Of a stretch of DNA of 64,000 nt, positions 43,563-53,181 are shown one piece after another (positions within the stretch are counted from its first letter, which is position 1; the number at the start of each line of letters is the position of its first letter). The stretch covers positions 1 through 64,000 of the forward strand of contig NZ_PVZB01000019.1 of assembly GCF_003002025.1 (NCBI RefSeq). The letters run 5' to 3'. This stretch comes from Paraburkholderia sp. BL25I1N1. Its GTDB lineage: Bacteria; Pseudomonadota; Gammaproteobacteria; Burkholderiales; Burkholderiaceae. A program made the position numbers and the translations under genes. The notes under the pieces were generated by a model. The model saw nothing but the letters and a program-made list of their open reading frames with translations. It did no database searches and was not told the origin of the DNA.

Positions 43563-44768
43563 ATGGACTTGACTCAGGTTTCCCAATCTCCCTCCTCGCG
43601 GCCCCACAAGGCGCTGGCAGGTGAGTCACTCAACGTCGGCGAGTACGACGAACGGCCGTTCCTGAAACGGCTTGGCATCGTCGACTGGCTGTTTGCCCTC
43701 GCCATGGTCGCGGGCGCCGGCTTCGCGCTGTCGCGCTATCACCCGTTCATGAACTACTACGACAAGCTGGTGCTCTGCTGCGCCGTGCCGGTTTTCGTGG
43801 TGCTCGGCTGGCGCTGGAAACCGGTGCGTCCGCTGATGGTGGGCATCGCCGCGCTGTCGCTGCTGGCCATCCAGATCTACCACGGCGATCTGAGCCGCGC
43901 GGACAACGCCTTCTTCCTCAAGTATTTCCTGTCGAGCCAGTCCGCGATTCTGTGGATGAGCGCGCTCTTCGTGTTCGCCACGGTGTTCTACTGGATCGGC
44001 CTGCTGTCGCGCTCGCCGACCGGCGCCGCGATCGGCTCGAAAATGACGTGGGCGGCTGTGGTGATGGGCTTTGTCGGCCTGATGGTGCGCTGGTACGAGT
44101 CGTACCTGATCGGTGCGGACGTCGGCCATATTCCTATCTCGAACCTGTATGAAGTGTTCGTGCTGTTCAGCCTGATCACCGCGCTGTTCTATCTGTACTA
44201 CGAGCAGCACTACAACACCCGCGCGCTCGGCGCGTTCGTGCTGCTGGTGATCGGCGCCGCAGTCGGCTTCCTGATGTGGTACTCGGTGGCGCGCGACGCG
44301 CAGCAGATCCAGCCGCTGGTTCCCGCGCTGCAAAGCTGGTGGATGAAGATTCACGTGCCGGCGAACTTTATTGGCTATGGCAGCTTCGCGCTGTCGGCCA
44401 TGGTGGGTGTCGCGTATCTGGCGAAAGAGCGCGGCATTCTGGCCGATCGCCTGCCGGCGCTCGAAGTGCTCGACGACGTGATGTACAAATCGATCGCCGT
44501 CGGTTTCGCGTTCTTCACGATCGCCACGATTCTCGGCGCGCTGTGGGCCGCTGAAGCCTGGGGCGGCTACTGGAGTTGGGACCCGAAGGAAACGTGGGCG
44601 CTGATCGTCTGGCTGAACTATGCAGCCTGGCTGCACATGCGCCTGATGAAGGGTCTGCGCGGCGCGGTCGCGGCGTGGTGGGCGCTGACCGGCCTGCTGG
44701 TGACAACCTTCGCGTTCCTTGGCGTCAACATGTTCCTGTCGGGCCTGCATAGCTACGGCAAGCTGTAA
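43563..44768 (+). CDS. ccsB: Cytochrome c biogenesis protein CcsB (ResC/CcsA family)
   Basis: Second component of System II (401 residues). It is a multi-helix membrane protein with the haem-handling WWD motif WGGYWSWDPKETW near residue 335 and conserved histidines nearby. I chose ATG 43563 (MDLTQVSQSPSS); the open frame begins inside resB but is not homologous there. It forms a two-gene unit with resB and is followed by a terminator. Confidence 0.94.
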   Translation: MDLTQVSQSPSSRPHKALAGESLNVGEYDERPFLKRLGIVDWLFALAMVAGAGFALSRYHPFMNYYDKLVLCCAVPVFVVLGWRWKPVRPLMVGIAALSLLAIQIYHGDLSRADNAFFLKYFLSSQSAILWMSALFVFATVFYWIGLLSRSPTGAAIGSKMTWAAVVMGFVGLMVRWYESYLIGADVGHIPISNLYEVFVLFSLITALFYLYYEQHYNTRALGAFVLLVIGAAVGFLMWYSVARDAQQIQPLVPALQSWWMKIHVPANFIGYGSFALSAMVGVAYLAKERGILADRLPALEVLDDVMYKSIAVGFAFFTIATILGALWAAEAWGGYWSWDPKETWALIVWLNYAAWLHMRLMKGLRGAVAAWWALTGLLVTTFAFLGVNMFLSGLHSYGKL

Positions 44769-44794
44769 GATCTGCAGCACTGAAACGACTAAAG

Positions 44795-44827
44795 ACCGCC
44801 GCGTGCTTCGCACCGGCGGTTTTTTTA
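44795..44827 (+). terminator. Terminator after ccsB
   Basis: ACCGCCG (44795-44801) pairs with CGGCGGT (44814-44820) and is followed by a run of T's. It closes the resB-ccsB unit. Confidence 0.88.
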
Positions 44828-44957
44828 TGGCCGATGGAATATTGGCTGCATCCAAAGTGTTCGCCCTCAGAGTACCTACAGATGGCTGGACAGACGACCG
44901 ATCATCAATATGGCCCCTTAAGATGTACAGACCGACGGGCCGGCAAGGAGCAGCACG

Positions 44958-45953
<996 letters not shown>

Positions 45954-45964
45954 GCGGCGCGAAC

Positions 45965-46669
45965 ATGGCTTCCTCTGAGACGCAATCCGCCACGCAGACC
46001 GAACGCAAAGCGCCGCGCGCGCAGGTGTCCGCGACAACGACGACGGCAAAGCGGCCCGCAACCGGCGCGCGCTGGATCGTGCCGGCCAAGATCGCGGTAT
46101 TCATTGCCGCGTGGTATCCGCTCGCGCGTATCGTGCTGTTCGGCGTGACCGACCGGCTGGGCGCGAATCCGATCGAGTTCATCACGCGCTCGACCGGTCT
46201 CTGGACGCTCGTCTTCCTCTGCATCACGCTTGCTGTGACGCCGTTGCGCAGACTCACCGGCGTTGCCGCGTTCGTGCGCTTTCGTCGCATGCTCGGACTC
46301 TATGCGTTCTTCTACGCGACGCTGCATTTCACCACTTACCTCTGGTTCGACAAGTGGTTCGACGTCGCCGCGATCACTAAGGACATCGGCAAGCGGCCGT
46401 TCATCACGGTGGGCTTCGCGGCGTTCGTGTTGCTGATCGCGTTGGCCGTAACGTCGCCGCGTGCGATGGTGCGCAAGCTCGGACGTCGCTGGCAGATGCT
46501 GCATCGTTCTATCTATGCGATCGGCGCGCTCGCGATCCTGCACTTCTGGTGGATGAAGGCCGGCAAACACGATCTGATCCTGCCGAAGATTTACGGCGCG
46601 ATCATGGTGGCGCTGCTCGGCTGGCGTTTGATCGTGTGGCTGCGTGACAGGAAGTTGAAGACGCGCTGA
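45965..46669 (+). CDS. msrQ: Haem-binding membrane subunit MsrQ (YedZ)
   Basis: MsrQ (234 residues) is a b-type haem membrane protein that passes quinol electrons to MsrP. I chose ATG 45965 (MASSETQSATQTERKA) behind GGCGCGAAC. The Ser/Thr-rich N-terminal 40 residues are not conserved. The core has six hydrophobic helices with haem-ligand histidines in FFYATLHFTTYLWFDKW and LHRSIYAIGALAILHFWW. The terminator it shares with lysA follows. Confidence 0.94.
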   Translation: MASSETQSATQTERKAPRAQVSATTTTAKRPATGARWIVPAKIAVFIAAWYPLARIVLFGVTDRLGANPIEFITRSTGLWTLVFLCITLAVTPLRRLTGVAAFVRFRRMLGLYAFFYATLHFTTYLWFDKWFDVAAITKDIGKRPFITVGFAAFVLLIALAVTSPRAMVRKLGRRWQMLHRSIYAIGALAILHFWWMKAGKHDLILPKIYGAIMVALLGWRLIVWLRDRKLKTR

Positions 46670-46700
46670 CGGACGTTGGTGCGCCTCCCGTCGTAAACAG

Positions 46701-46734
46701 AAAAAGGCGATGCCACGCGGCATCGCCTTTTTTC
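46701..46734. terminator. Bidirectional terminator between msrQ and lysA
   Basis: AAAAAGGCGATGCC (46701-46714) pairs with GGCATCGCCTTTTT (46719-46732) over a four-base loop. T-runs occur on both strands, so it can end both convergent transcripts. Confidence 0.93.
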
Positions 46735-46757
46735 GATATTGGCGTAGCTATTGAAGG

Positions 46758-48020
46758 TTATGCCGGCAGAATGCTTTCGCCCGCAAACAGCTGCTTCACT
46801 TCTTCGCGCGCGCGAACCACATGCACCTGTGTACCATCCACCATCACTTCCGCCGCGCGCGGACGTGTGTTGTAGTTCGAGCTCATCACGAAACCGTACG
46901 CGCCGGCCGAACGAATCGCGAGCAGATCGCCGGGTTCAACCGACAGCAGACGCTCACGTCCGAGCCAGTCGCCGCTCTCGCAAACCGGACCGACCACGTC
47001 ATACACGTGCGCCAGCACCTCGCGCTTCACGACCGGGTCGATCGCGTGATACGCCTCGTACATGGCGGGGCGTGCGAGATCGGTCATAGCCGCGTCGACG
47101 ATTGCGAAATTCTTTTCCGCGCCCGGCTTCAAATACTCGACGCGCGTAAGCAGCACGCCCGCATTGCCGACCAGTGAACGGCCCGGCTCGAAATACACTT
47201 CACGATGACCGTGACCACGCGCTTCGATGCGATCCAGCACGGTGCGCACGAACTCGCCGATTTCCGGCGGCGTTTCATCGTCGTACGTGATGCCGAGACC
47301 GCCGCCCACGTCGATGTGACGAATCTTCACGCCGTCCTGTTCGATCTGCTCGACCAGTTCCAGCACTTTGTCGACCGCGTCGAGATACGGCGCGACTTCG
47401 GTGATCTGCGAGCCGATATGGCAGTCGATGCCGACCACCTCGAGATTCGCCATGGCCGCGGCCGCCTGATACGTGGCGCGCGCGTCTTCGAACGCGACGC
47501 CGAACTTGTTCGACTTCAGGCCGGTGGAAATATACGGATGCGTCTTCGCGTCGACGTCCGGATTCACGCGCAGCGAGACAGGCGCCTTCTTGCCCATTGC
47601 CGCGGCAACCGCATTCAGGCGGTCGAGCTCCGGAATCGATTCGACGTTGAAGCATTTCACTCCCGCCGCTAGCGCGTCGCGCATCTCGTCCGCATTCTTG
47701 CCGACGCCGGAAAACACGGTGTTTTCCGCTTTGCCGCCGGCGGTCAGCACGCGTGCCAGTTCACCGCCCGAGACGATATCGAAGCCGGCGCCGAGGCGCG
47801 CGAATACGTTCAACACTGCGAGATTGCTATTGGCCTTGACGGCGACATGCACGCTCGCGCGACGGCCTGCGCAAGCGCCCGCGTAAGCGTTCCACGCCTC
47901 GGTGAGCGCGGCGCGCGAGTACACGTACAACGGCGTGCCGAACTGCTCGGCGAGGGAGACGGCGGACACGCCTTCGGCGTGCAGCACGCCGTCGACGTAG
48001 TCAAATGCGGATCGAGTCAT
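46758..48020 (-). CDS. lysA: Diaminopimelate decarboxylase
   Basis: LysA (420 residues) makes lysine from meso-diaminopimelate using PLP. The PLP lysine is K62 in HVAVKANSN. Further family motifs are DIVSGGEL, DVGGGLGI, EPGRSLVGNAG and CESGDWLGRERLL. The substrate-binding GAYGFVMSSNYNTRPR is near the C-terminus. It follows lptM by nine bases, a pairing also found in Pseudomonas, where lptM and lysA lie next to cyaY. Confidence 0.96.
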   Translation of the reverse strand: MTRSAFDYVDGVLHAEGVSAVSLAEQFGTPLYVYSRAALTEAWNAYAGACAGRRASVHVAVKANSNLAVLNVFARLGAGFDIVSGGELARVLTAGGKAENTVFSGVGKNADEMRDALAAGVKCFNVESIPELDRLNAVAAAMGKKAPVSLRVNPDVDAKTHPYISTGLKSNKFGVAFEDARATYQAAAAMANLEVVGIDCHIGSQITEVAPYLDAVDKVLELVEQIEQDGVKIRHIDVGGGLGITYDDETPPEIGEFVRTVLDRIEARGHGHREVYFEPGRSLVGNAGVLLTRVEYLKPGAEKNFAIVDAAMTDLARPAMYEAYHAIDPVVKREVLAHVYDVVGPVCESGDWLGRERLLSVEPGDLLAIRSAGAYGFVMSSNYNTRPRAAEVMVDGTQVHVVRAREEVKQLFAGESILPA

Positions 48021-48029
48021 GCGAAAGTC

Positions 48030-48368
48030 TTATTGAACGGGTGTGGCGGCGGAAGCAGGTAGCGGAGCCGCCGTGGCGGACGCAGCGGAGGCGGGCGGCG
48101 CGGCGAGTTCGTTTTCCGGCGCCAACGAAAGCGGTGTGCCGGAGGTATCCGGAACAGTGCTCATGTCGGTGGAGGTAGTCGACGCGGATTGCGCGACGTC
48201 CGGGGTTTGCGTGCGGTCGGTCGGCTTGGCCGGTAGCGGCGGCACGTGGGGCAAATAGAGCGAACCGCGTTGTCCGCAGCCGGCAAGTGCACAACCTGCG
48301 AGAATGGCTAAAACCGCTACAATCGCGCGGCCGGGCGCCGCCGCGCGCATCCGAGATACGACTCGCAT
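48030..48368 (-). CDS. lptM: LPS translocon maturation lipoprotein LptM (YifL family)
   Basis: A small lipoprotein (112 residues). After a hydrophobic signal, the lipobox LAGC is followed by GQRGSLYLP, matching the YifL/LptM pattern C-G-x-x-G-x-LY-x-P. In E. coli LptM helps LptD assemble in the outer membrane. The rest is a low-complexity tail rich in Pro, Ala, Ser and Thr, much longer than the E. coli protein. A start at residue 7 is also possible. It lies directly upstream of lysA and divergent from cyaY. Confidence 0.85.
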   Translation of the reverse strand: MRVVSRMRAAAPGRAIVAVLAILAGCALAGCGQRGSLYLPHVPPLPAKPTDRTQTPDVAQSASTTSTDMSTVPDTSGTPLSLAPENELAAPPASAASATAAPLPASAATPVQ

Positions 48369-48403
48369 GACTGTCCCTGAATAAATAATCGATGGAGTTT
48401 AGC

Positions 48404-48721
48404 ATGTCCGATAGTGAATACCTGACCCGCGCGGAAGCCGCGCTAGCCGCCATCGAACGCGCGCTCGACGACACGGATGCCGACATCGAACTGGAGCGCA
48501 GCGGCAACGTCCTGACCCTCGAATTCGAGAACCGTTCGAAGATTATCGTCAACCTTCAGCCGCCCATGAGCGAGATCTGGATCGCGGCGAAAGCGGGCGG
48601 TTTCCACTTCCGTTTCGTCGACGGCGAATGGCGTGACACGCGCAGCGGCACGGAGTTTTTCGCCGCGCTGTCGGAGTACGCGACGCAGCAGGCCGGCGAG
48701 CCGGTCCACTTCGAAGCGTAA
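48404..48721 (+). CDS. cyaY: Iron-sulfur cluster protein CyaY (frataxin)
   Basis: CyaY (105 residues) is bacterial frataxin, which binds iron through an acidic first helix and modulates the IscS cluster machinery. The helix ALDDTDADIELE and the sheet segments VLTLEFENRSKIIVNLQPP and EIWIAAKAGGFHF are characteristic. I chose ATG 48404, six bases after GGAG; the ATG four codons earlier overlaps that site. Only 35 bases separate it from the divergent lptM, so their promoters must overlap. Confidence 0.95.
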   Translation: MSDSEYLTRAEAALAAIERALDDTDADIELERSGNVLTLEFENRSKIIVNLQPPMSEIWIAAKAGGFHFRFVDGEWRDTRSGTEFFAALSEYATQQAGEPVHFEA

Positions 48722-48782
48722 GTTCCGCCGATCGGGCAAGCGCCGCCAAAGCGGCCGAATCGATTCGCCCTGATCGCACAAC

Positions 48783-48821
48783 GCAAAATGGCCACGCATT
48801 GAGCGCGGCCATTTTGCTTTT
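48783..48821 (+). terminator. Terminator between cyaY and mrcA
   Basis: GCAAAATGGCC (48783-48793) pairs with GGCCATTTTGC (48807-48817) and is followed by TTTTC on the plus strand. It ends cyaY and, given the symmetrical stem, may also help end mrcA from the other side. Confidence 0.85.
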
Positions 48822-48846
48822 CTGCTGGACTGTGTAAGCGGGTGCG

Positions 48847-51246
48847 TCAGTGACCGCGGAACAGATTCATGATGTCCTGCTTCTCCTGCTCGCCGACCTG
48901 CTCAGGTGCCGCCGCCGACGCAGCACTCGATTGGGCATCGAGTGTCGCCTGACTGACGCCGACCGTGGCAACGAAACCGTTTCCCGGCGTGAACTCGTCG
49001 AAATAAAGCTCCGAGCCGATTTCCGTGACGTCGTCGGGCTTGGGCATCTTGTACTCCGGCACGCCCTTCAGCGCGCGACCCATGTATTCGATCCACACGG
49101 GCAACGCGAGGCCGCCACCGGTTTCCTTGTCGCCGAGACTGCGCGGATTGTCGTAGCCGATCCACGCGATCGCGGTGAGCGTGTGCTGATAGCCGGCGAA
49201 CCACGCATCGCGCGAATCGTTGGTCGTGCCCGTCTTGCCGGCGAGATCAGTGCGCTTCAACACGTTGGTCTTGGCGCCCGTGCCGCGTTGCGCGACGCTT
49301 TGCAGCAGGCTGTTCATCACGTACGCGTTGCGCGGCTCGATCGCGTGCGGTGCGCTTTGCGCGGCGACCAGCGGTTGCGCATGCGCGACCACCATGCCGC
49401 GCTGATCCGTGACTTCGGCGATCAGATACGGATTGATCCGATAGCCCCCGTTTGCGAACACCGAGAACGCACCCGCCATCTGCAACGGCGTGACGAGACC
49501 GGCGCCTAGCGCCATCGGCAGATAAGCCGGGTGGCGATCCGCGTCGAAGCCGAAACGTGTGATGTACTGCTGCGCGTACTTCGTGCCGATCTGGTTCAGG
49601 ATACGAATCGACACCAGGTTCTTCGAGCGCTGCAGCGCGGTGCGCATGGTCATCGGGCCGTCGAAGCCGCCGCCGTAGTTCTTGGGCTCCCACGCCTGGC
49701 CGCCGGTCTCGGCCGCGCTGAAGAAGAGCGGCGCGTCGTTGATCACGGTTGCCGGTCCGAGTCCTTTTTCGAGCGACGCCGAATAGATGAACGGCTTGAA
49801 GCTCGACCCCGGCTGACGCCATGCCTGCGTGACGTGATTGAACTTGTTCTTGTTGAAGTCGAAACCACCGACCAGCGCGCGGATCGCGCCATCTTGCGGG
49901 ATCACGGAAACGAACGCGCCTTCCACTTGTGGCAATTGCGTGATCGACCAGTTGCCGTCGTCGTTCTTGACGAGCCTGATGACCGCGCCGGGCCGCACAC
50001 GCTGATTCGGCTGTGCTCGCGGACCGAGCGCGAACTGCGCGAAGCGCAGGCCGTCGCCCTGGATCGTCGCGACATTGCCGTCGATGAAAGCAGCCTGCAC
50101 CTGCTTCGGACTCGCCGCGGTGACCACCGCGGCAATGATCTCGCCGTTGTCCGGGTGTTCGAGCAAGGCGTCGTCGATGGCCTGTTCGCGGTCGTCGGCG
50201 TCGGACGGCAGATCGATGAACGCTTCCGGACCGCGATAGCCGTGACGCCGTTCGTAGTCCATCAGACCTTTGCGTAGCGCGCGGTACGCGACGTCCTGAT
50301 CGGCGGAGTCGATCGTGGTCACCACGTTCAGGCCGCGCGTGTAGGCTTCCTCGCGATACTGCGCGTACATCATCTGACGCACCATTTCCGCGACGTACTC
50401 CGCGTGCACGCTGAACTCCTTGCCCGCGCCCTTGACCACGAGCGGCTGCTTGCTCGCCTGGTCGTATTGTTCCTGAGTGATGTAGTGCAGCTCGTACATG
50501 CGCTGCAGGATGTACTCCTGACGCACCTTCGCACGCTTCGGATTGACCACCGGGTTATACGCGGACGGCGCTTTCGGCAAGCCCGCCAGCATGGCCGATT
50601 CCGCCAATGTCAGATCCTTCAGGTCCTTGCCGAAATACACACGCGCCGCGCTCGCAAAGCCGTAGGCGCGTTGGCCGAGATAGATCTGATTCATGTACAC
50701 CTCGAGAATCTGATCCTTGGACAGCTTCGACTCGATCTTGTACGCCAGCAGCATCTCGTAGATCTTGCGCGTGTAGGTCTTTTCGCTCGAGAGAAAGAAG
50801 TTGCGCGCCACCTGCATGGTGATCGTGCTTGCGCCCTGGGTGGCGTGGCCATTCGTCAGCGCGACGAAGCCCGCGCGCGCAATGCCCGTGAGGTCGACGC
50901 CGCCGTGATCGTAGAAGCGCGCGTCTTCGATGGCGAGGATCGCCTTCTTCAAACTATCGGGCACATCCTGAATATGGACGATGTCGCGCCGTTCCTCGCC
51001 GAATTCGCCGATCAGCACATGGTCGGCCGTATAGATGCGTAGCGGCACCTTCGGGCGGTAGTCGGTCAACGCATCGAGCGAGGGCAGATTGGGCGTGGCG
51101 ACGACGAGCGCATAGCCGAGCACCAGCAGCCCGCACAGAATGCCTGCGACGATCAGACCCACGAAGCCCAGGATGAGCTTCAGCCACAACGGGCGTTTGC
51201 GCTTTTTGGGCGCGGGCGGCGGGGACGTAGAAGACGTGGATTGCAT
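48847..51246 (-). CDS. mrcA: Penicillin-binding protein 1A
   Basis: A bifunctional class A PBP (799 residues) that polymerises and cross-links peptidoglycan. A cytoplasmic basic stretch and one membrane helix (LKLILGFVGLIVAGILCGLL) come first. The glycosyltransferase domain has IEDARFYDHGGVDLTG and ASTITMQVARNFFLS. An OB-like insert follows. The transpeptidase domain has GSSFKPF (SxxK serine), RSKNLVS (SxN) and LAGKTGTTNDSRDAW (KTG). It diverges from the pilus-type operon, the same neighbour it has in gammaproteobacteria. Confidence 0.96.
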   Translation of the reverse strand: MQSTSSTSPPPAPKKRKRPLWLKLILGFVGLIVAGILCGLLVLGYALVVATPNLPSLDALTDYRPKVPLRIYTADHVLIGEFGEERRDIVHIQDVPDSLKKAILAIEDARFYDHGGVDLTGIARAGFVALTNGHATQGASTITMQVARNFFLSSEKTYTRKIYEMLLAYKIESKLSKDQILEVYMNQIYLGQRAYGFASAARVYFGKDLKDLTLAESAMLAGLPKAPSAYNPVVNPKRAKVRQEYILQRMYELHYITQEQYDQASKQPLVVKGAGKEFSVHAEYVAEMVRQMMYAQYREEAYTRGLNVVTTIDSADQDVAYRALRKGLMDYERRHGYRGPEAFIDLPSDADDREQAIDDALLEHPDNGEIIAAVVTAASPKQVQAAFIDGNVATIQGDGLRFAQFALGPRAQPNQRVRPGAVIRLVKNDDGNWSITQLPQVEGAFVSVIPQDGAIRALVGGFDFNKNKFNHVTQAWRQPGSSFKPFIYSASLEKGLGPATVINDAPLFFSAAETGGQAWEPKNYGGGFDGPMTMRTALQRSKNLVSIRILNQIGTKYAQQYITRFGFDADRHPAYLPMALGAGLVTPLQMAGAFSVFANGGYRINPYLIAEVTDQRGMVVAHAQPLVAAQSAPHAIEPRNAYVMNSLLQSVAQRGTGAKTNVLKRTDLAGKTGTTNDSRDAWFAGYQHTLTAIAWIGYDNPRSLGDKETGGGLALPVWIEYMGRALKGVPEYKMPKPDDVTEIGSELYFDEFTPGNGFVATVGVSQATLDAQSSAASAAAPEQVGEQEKQDIMNLFRGH

Positions 51247-51500
51247 GTAGGCACCAAAAAAACAGTCCCGCGATTATAGCCGTCTCGCTTTTCAGCTTTC
51301 GGCATGCTTACTGACACTTCTTGACAAGTCTGCGCGCCGCGCGGGAATGACTTCACTGTAGTCGCTTTGATCGCGTACAGGTCGTGCGTTGCTTAACGTT
51401 AGCCGTTTGGCTGAGTGTCGCGCGGCGGCGCGGCTGCGCACAATTCTTCCTCATCACTCGCGTTCGAATGGTTCGTCGCGTGAGTCAGAGGGAGGGCGTC
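51247..51500. promoter_or_regulatory. Divergent promoter region of mrcA and the pil operon
   Basis: On the minus strand a perfect TATAAT (51278 to 51273) lies about 27 bases before mrcA and is a likely -10 box, though without a good -35. On the plus strand TTGACA (51321-51326) is a consensus -35, with only GAATGA (51345-51350) as a weak -10, followed by a long leader to pilM. I see no gene in the region; the open frame extends into it only because the pilM frame lacks stops. Confidence 0.45.
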
Positions 51501-52465
51501 ATGGCGTTGAAAAGATCTTGGCTTCAGGCAGTGCAACCCGGCGCGCAGCGTTTTGCCGCGGGCATCGATGTTGGCTCGCAGACTGTGCGTCTGGTCGTGC
51601 TGAGTCAGCGCGCGCGCTCACCGGGTGCGCTGCATATCGAATACGCGAGCACGGTCCCACTTGTTGCCGGTGCAATGGCCGGCAGCGAGATCGCGGACCG
51701 GCACGCGGTGGCGCGTGCGTTGCGCGACGCGTTCGCGGGTTTGCCGCACGCCTGCGCGACGCACGCCCTGCGGTGCGCGATGGCGCTGCCCGCGTCGGCC
51801 ACCATGACCACCACGGTGCCGCTCACGCGGCTTGCCGCGCAGAGCGGTTGTTCGGAAGACGGCGGGCATCAACTGGCTGAACTGGAGCCGGCGGTGATGA
51901 GCGAAGTCGAGCGCATTGCGGGCCTCGAGCGACATGCTCTCGCTGTCGACTGGTATCTCGACGAAGCGTATGCGCCGGTCCGCTCCGTGACCATTGCCGC
52001 CACCGCGCGACAACATCTCGAAGCGCGAATCGAGTGCGCGGCGATTGCCGGCATCTCGCGGCGTTGCGCGCCATGCGCTTCGCGGCGAGTTACGAGCTTG
52101 ATCCGCACGAGCCCTATGTCGCGTTGTGGATCGGCACGGACGGCGTGTACGGCTGGCGAATCGTGGACGACATCGTCGCCAACGAGATGCGCTACCCGGC
52201 GCCCGAACATACCGATCTCGCCGATGCATTGCGCGATATGGCGCACGGCCCTGAACTCGACTGCGCGCTGGTGAGCGGTGAGGTCGATCTGCTCGGCGGC
52301 GTGGGTTTCTCGACTGCCGATATCGCCGACGTCTTGGGCTGCACGGTCCTTCCGTTCGAGTGTGCGCCGCTCGGCGGCCTTGTTCGACCGTTGGACGGTT
52401 CGTTGTTGCACGAACCGTCCGGCGCGGTCGCATTTGGACTTGCGCTGCGCGGGGTGCTCGAATGA
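51501..52465 (+). pseudogene. pilM: PilM-like pilus or competence ATPase-fold protein, frameshifted
   Basis: PilM/HofM/ComA proteins have an actin-like fold and bind the N-terminus of PilN at the inner face of the membrane. The start ATG 51501 follows GGGAGGG and gives an N-terminal half with the ATPase-fold motif AGIDVGSQTVRLVVLS and RQHLEARIECAAIAGIS. Near 52052-52062 the homologous reading moves to another frame, continuing LAALRAMRFAASYELDPHEP to the stop at 52465. About ten residues that PilM proteins carry here (a VDVE-type segment) are absent, so a small deletion of 3n+1 bases is more likely than a single lost base. A sequencing or assembly error cannot be excluded. Confidence 0.82.
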
Positions 52466-53181
52466 CCGGGCGCATGTTCTACGCCTCGGCCTCCGACACG
52501 CGAGCGCCGGAACGCGGCATGCGCTTCGCGCGATCCAGGCTCGGCGGTTTCAATCTGCTGCCTTATCGGCAGCGCAACGCGCGGCTTGCGCGTCGACGGC
52601 GCGTGCTCGAATGGATTGCCGCGGTCTGCGCCGGTTTTGCCGCCGTTTTCGTGCTCGTCGCCTGGCAGGCGATCGGGAGGGCGCGGCTCGAGGCACAGCG
52701 CGTGTCGGTCGAACACACGCTCACGCATCTATCTGCGCCGCTCGCCGAGCATGCCACGATGCTGCGCACGCGAGACGAACAGCGGCAGAAGGTCGCCCGC
52801 GCAAAAAGCCTTTCTGATCCGCTCACACATCTGCGCGATCTGCTCGACGCATTGAGTTTCGACCCGGGCGACGGCGTGGTGTTGCAGCAGTTGCGTCAGC
52901 GTGAAGACGAAACCGAGTTGCTGGCGACGTCGCGCGGGCATCTCGCTTCGGCCGAGTGGCTCAAGCGCTTGAGTGCGATCCGTGGCGTGAAGGGTGCGGA
53001 ACTGAGCGACCTGCATCGTTCTGTTCCGCGCGGCGGTGCGCTTGCGCAGGCGAGCGTGGCCGGTCCGATCGAATTCGGCGCGCATCTGCGTTGGAGCGAG
53101 CCCGCGCAAAAAACGGCTCACCTGGCTGGGTCCACCACGCAGCGTCCTATGAAGTCTGAACAATCAAGAGGTGCGAAATGA
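52462..53181 (+). CDS. pilN: PilN-like type IV pilus or competence membrane protein
   Basis: PilN/HofN-like (239 residues), a bitopic inner-membrane protein that links PilM to PilO. The short cytoplasmic N-terminus contains FNLLPYRQ, the conserved PilN motif that binds PilM (INLLPWR in others). One membrane helix follows near residues 50-70, then a coiled region and a periplasmic domain. Its ATG overlaps the pilM stop and its end overlaps the next gene (ATGA), so the operon is translationally coupled. The N-terminal 30 residues before the motif are longer than usual. Confidence 0.85.
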   Translation: MTGRMFYASASDTRAPERGMRFARSRLGGFNLLPYRQRNARLARRRRVLEWIAAVCAGFAAVFVLVAWQAIGRARLEAQRVSVEHTLTHLSAPLAEHATMLRTRDEQRQKVARAKSLSDPLTHLRDLLDALSFDPGDGVVLQQLRQREDETELLATSRGHLASAEWLKRLSAIRGVKGAELSDLHRSVPRGGALAQASVAGPIEFGAHLRWSEPAQKTAHLAGSTTQRPMKSEQSRGAK

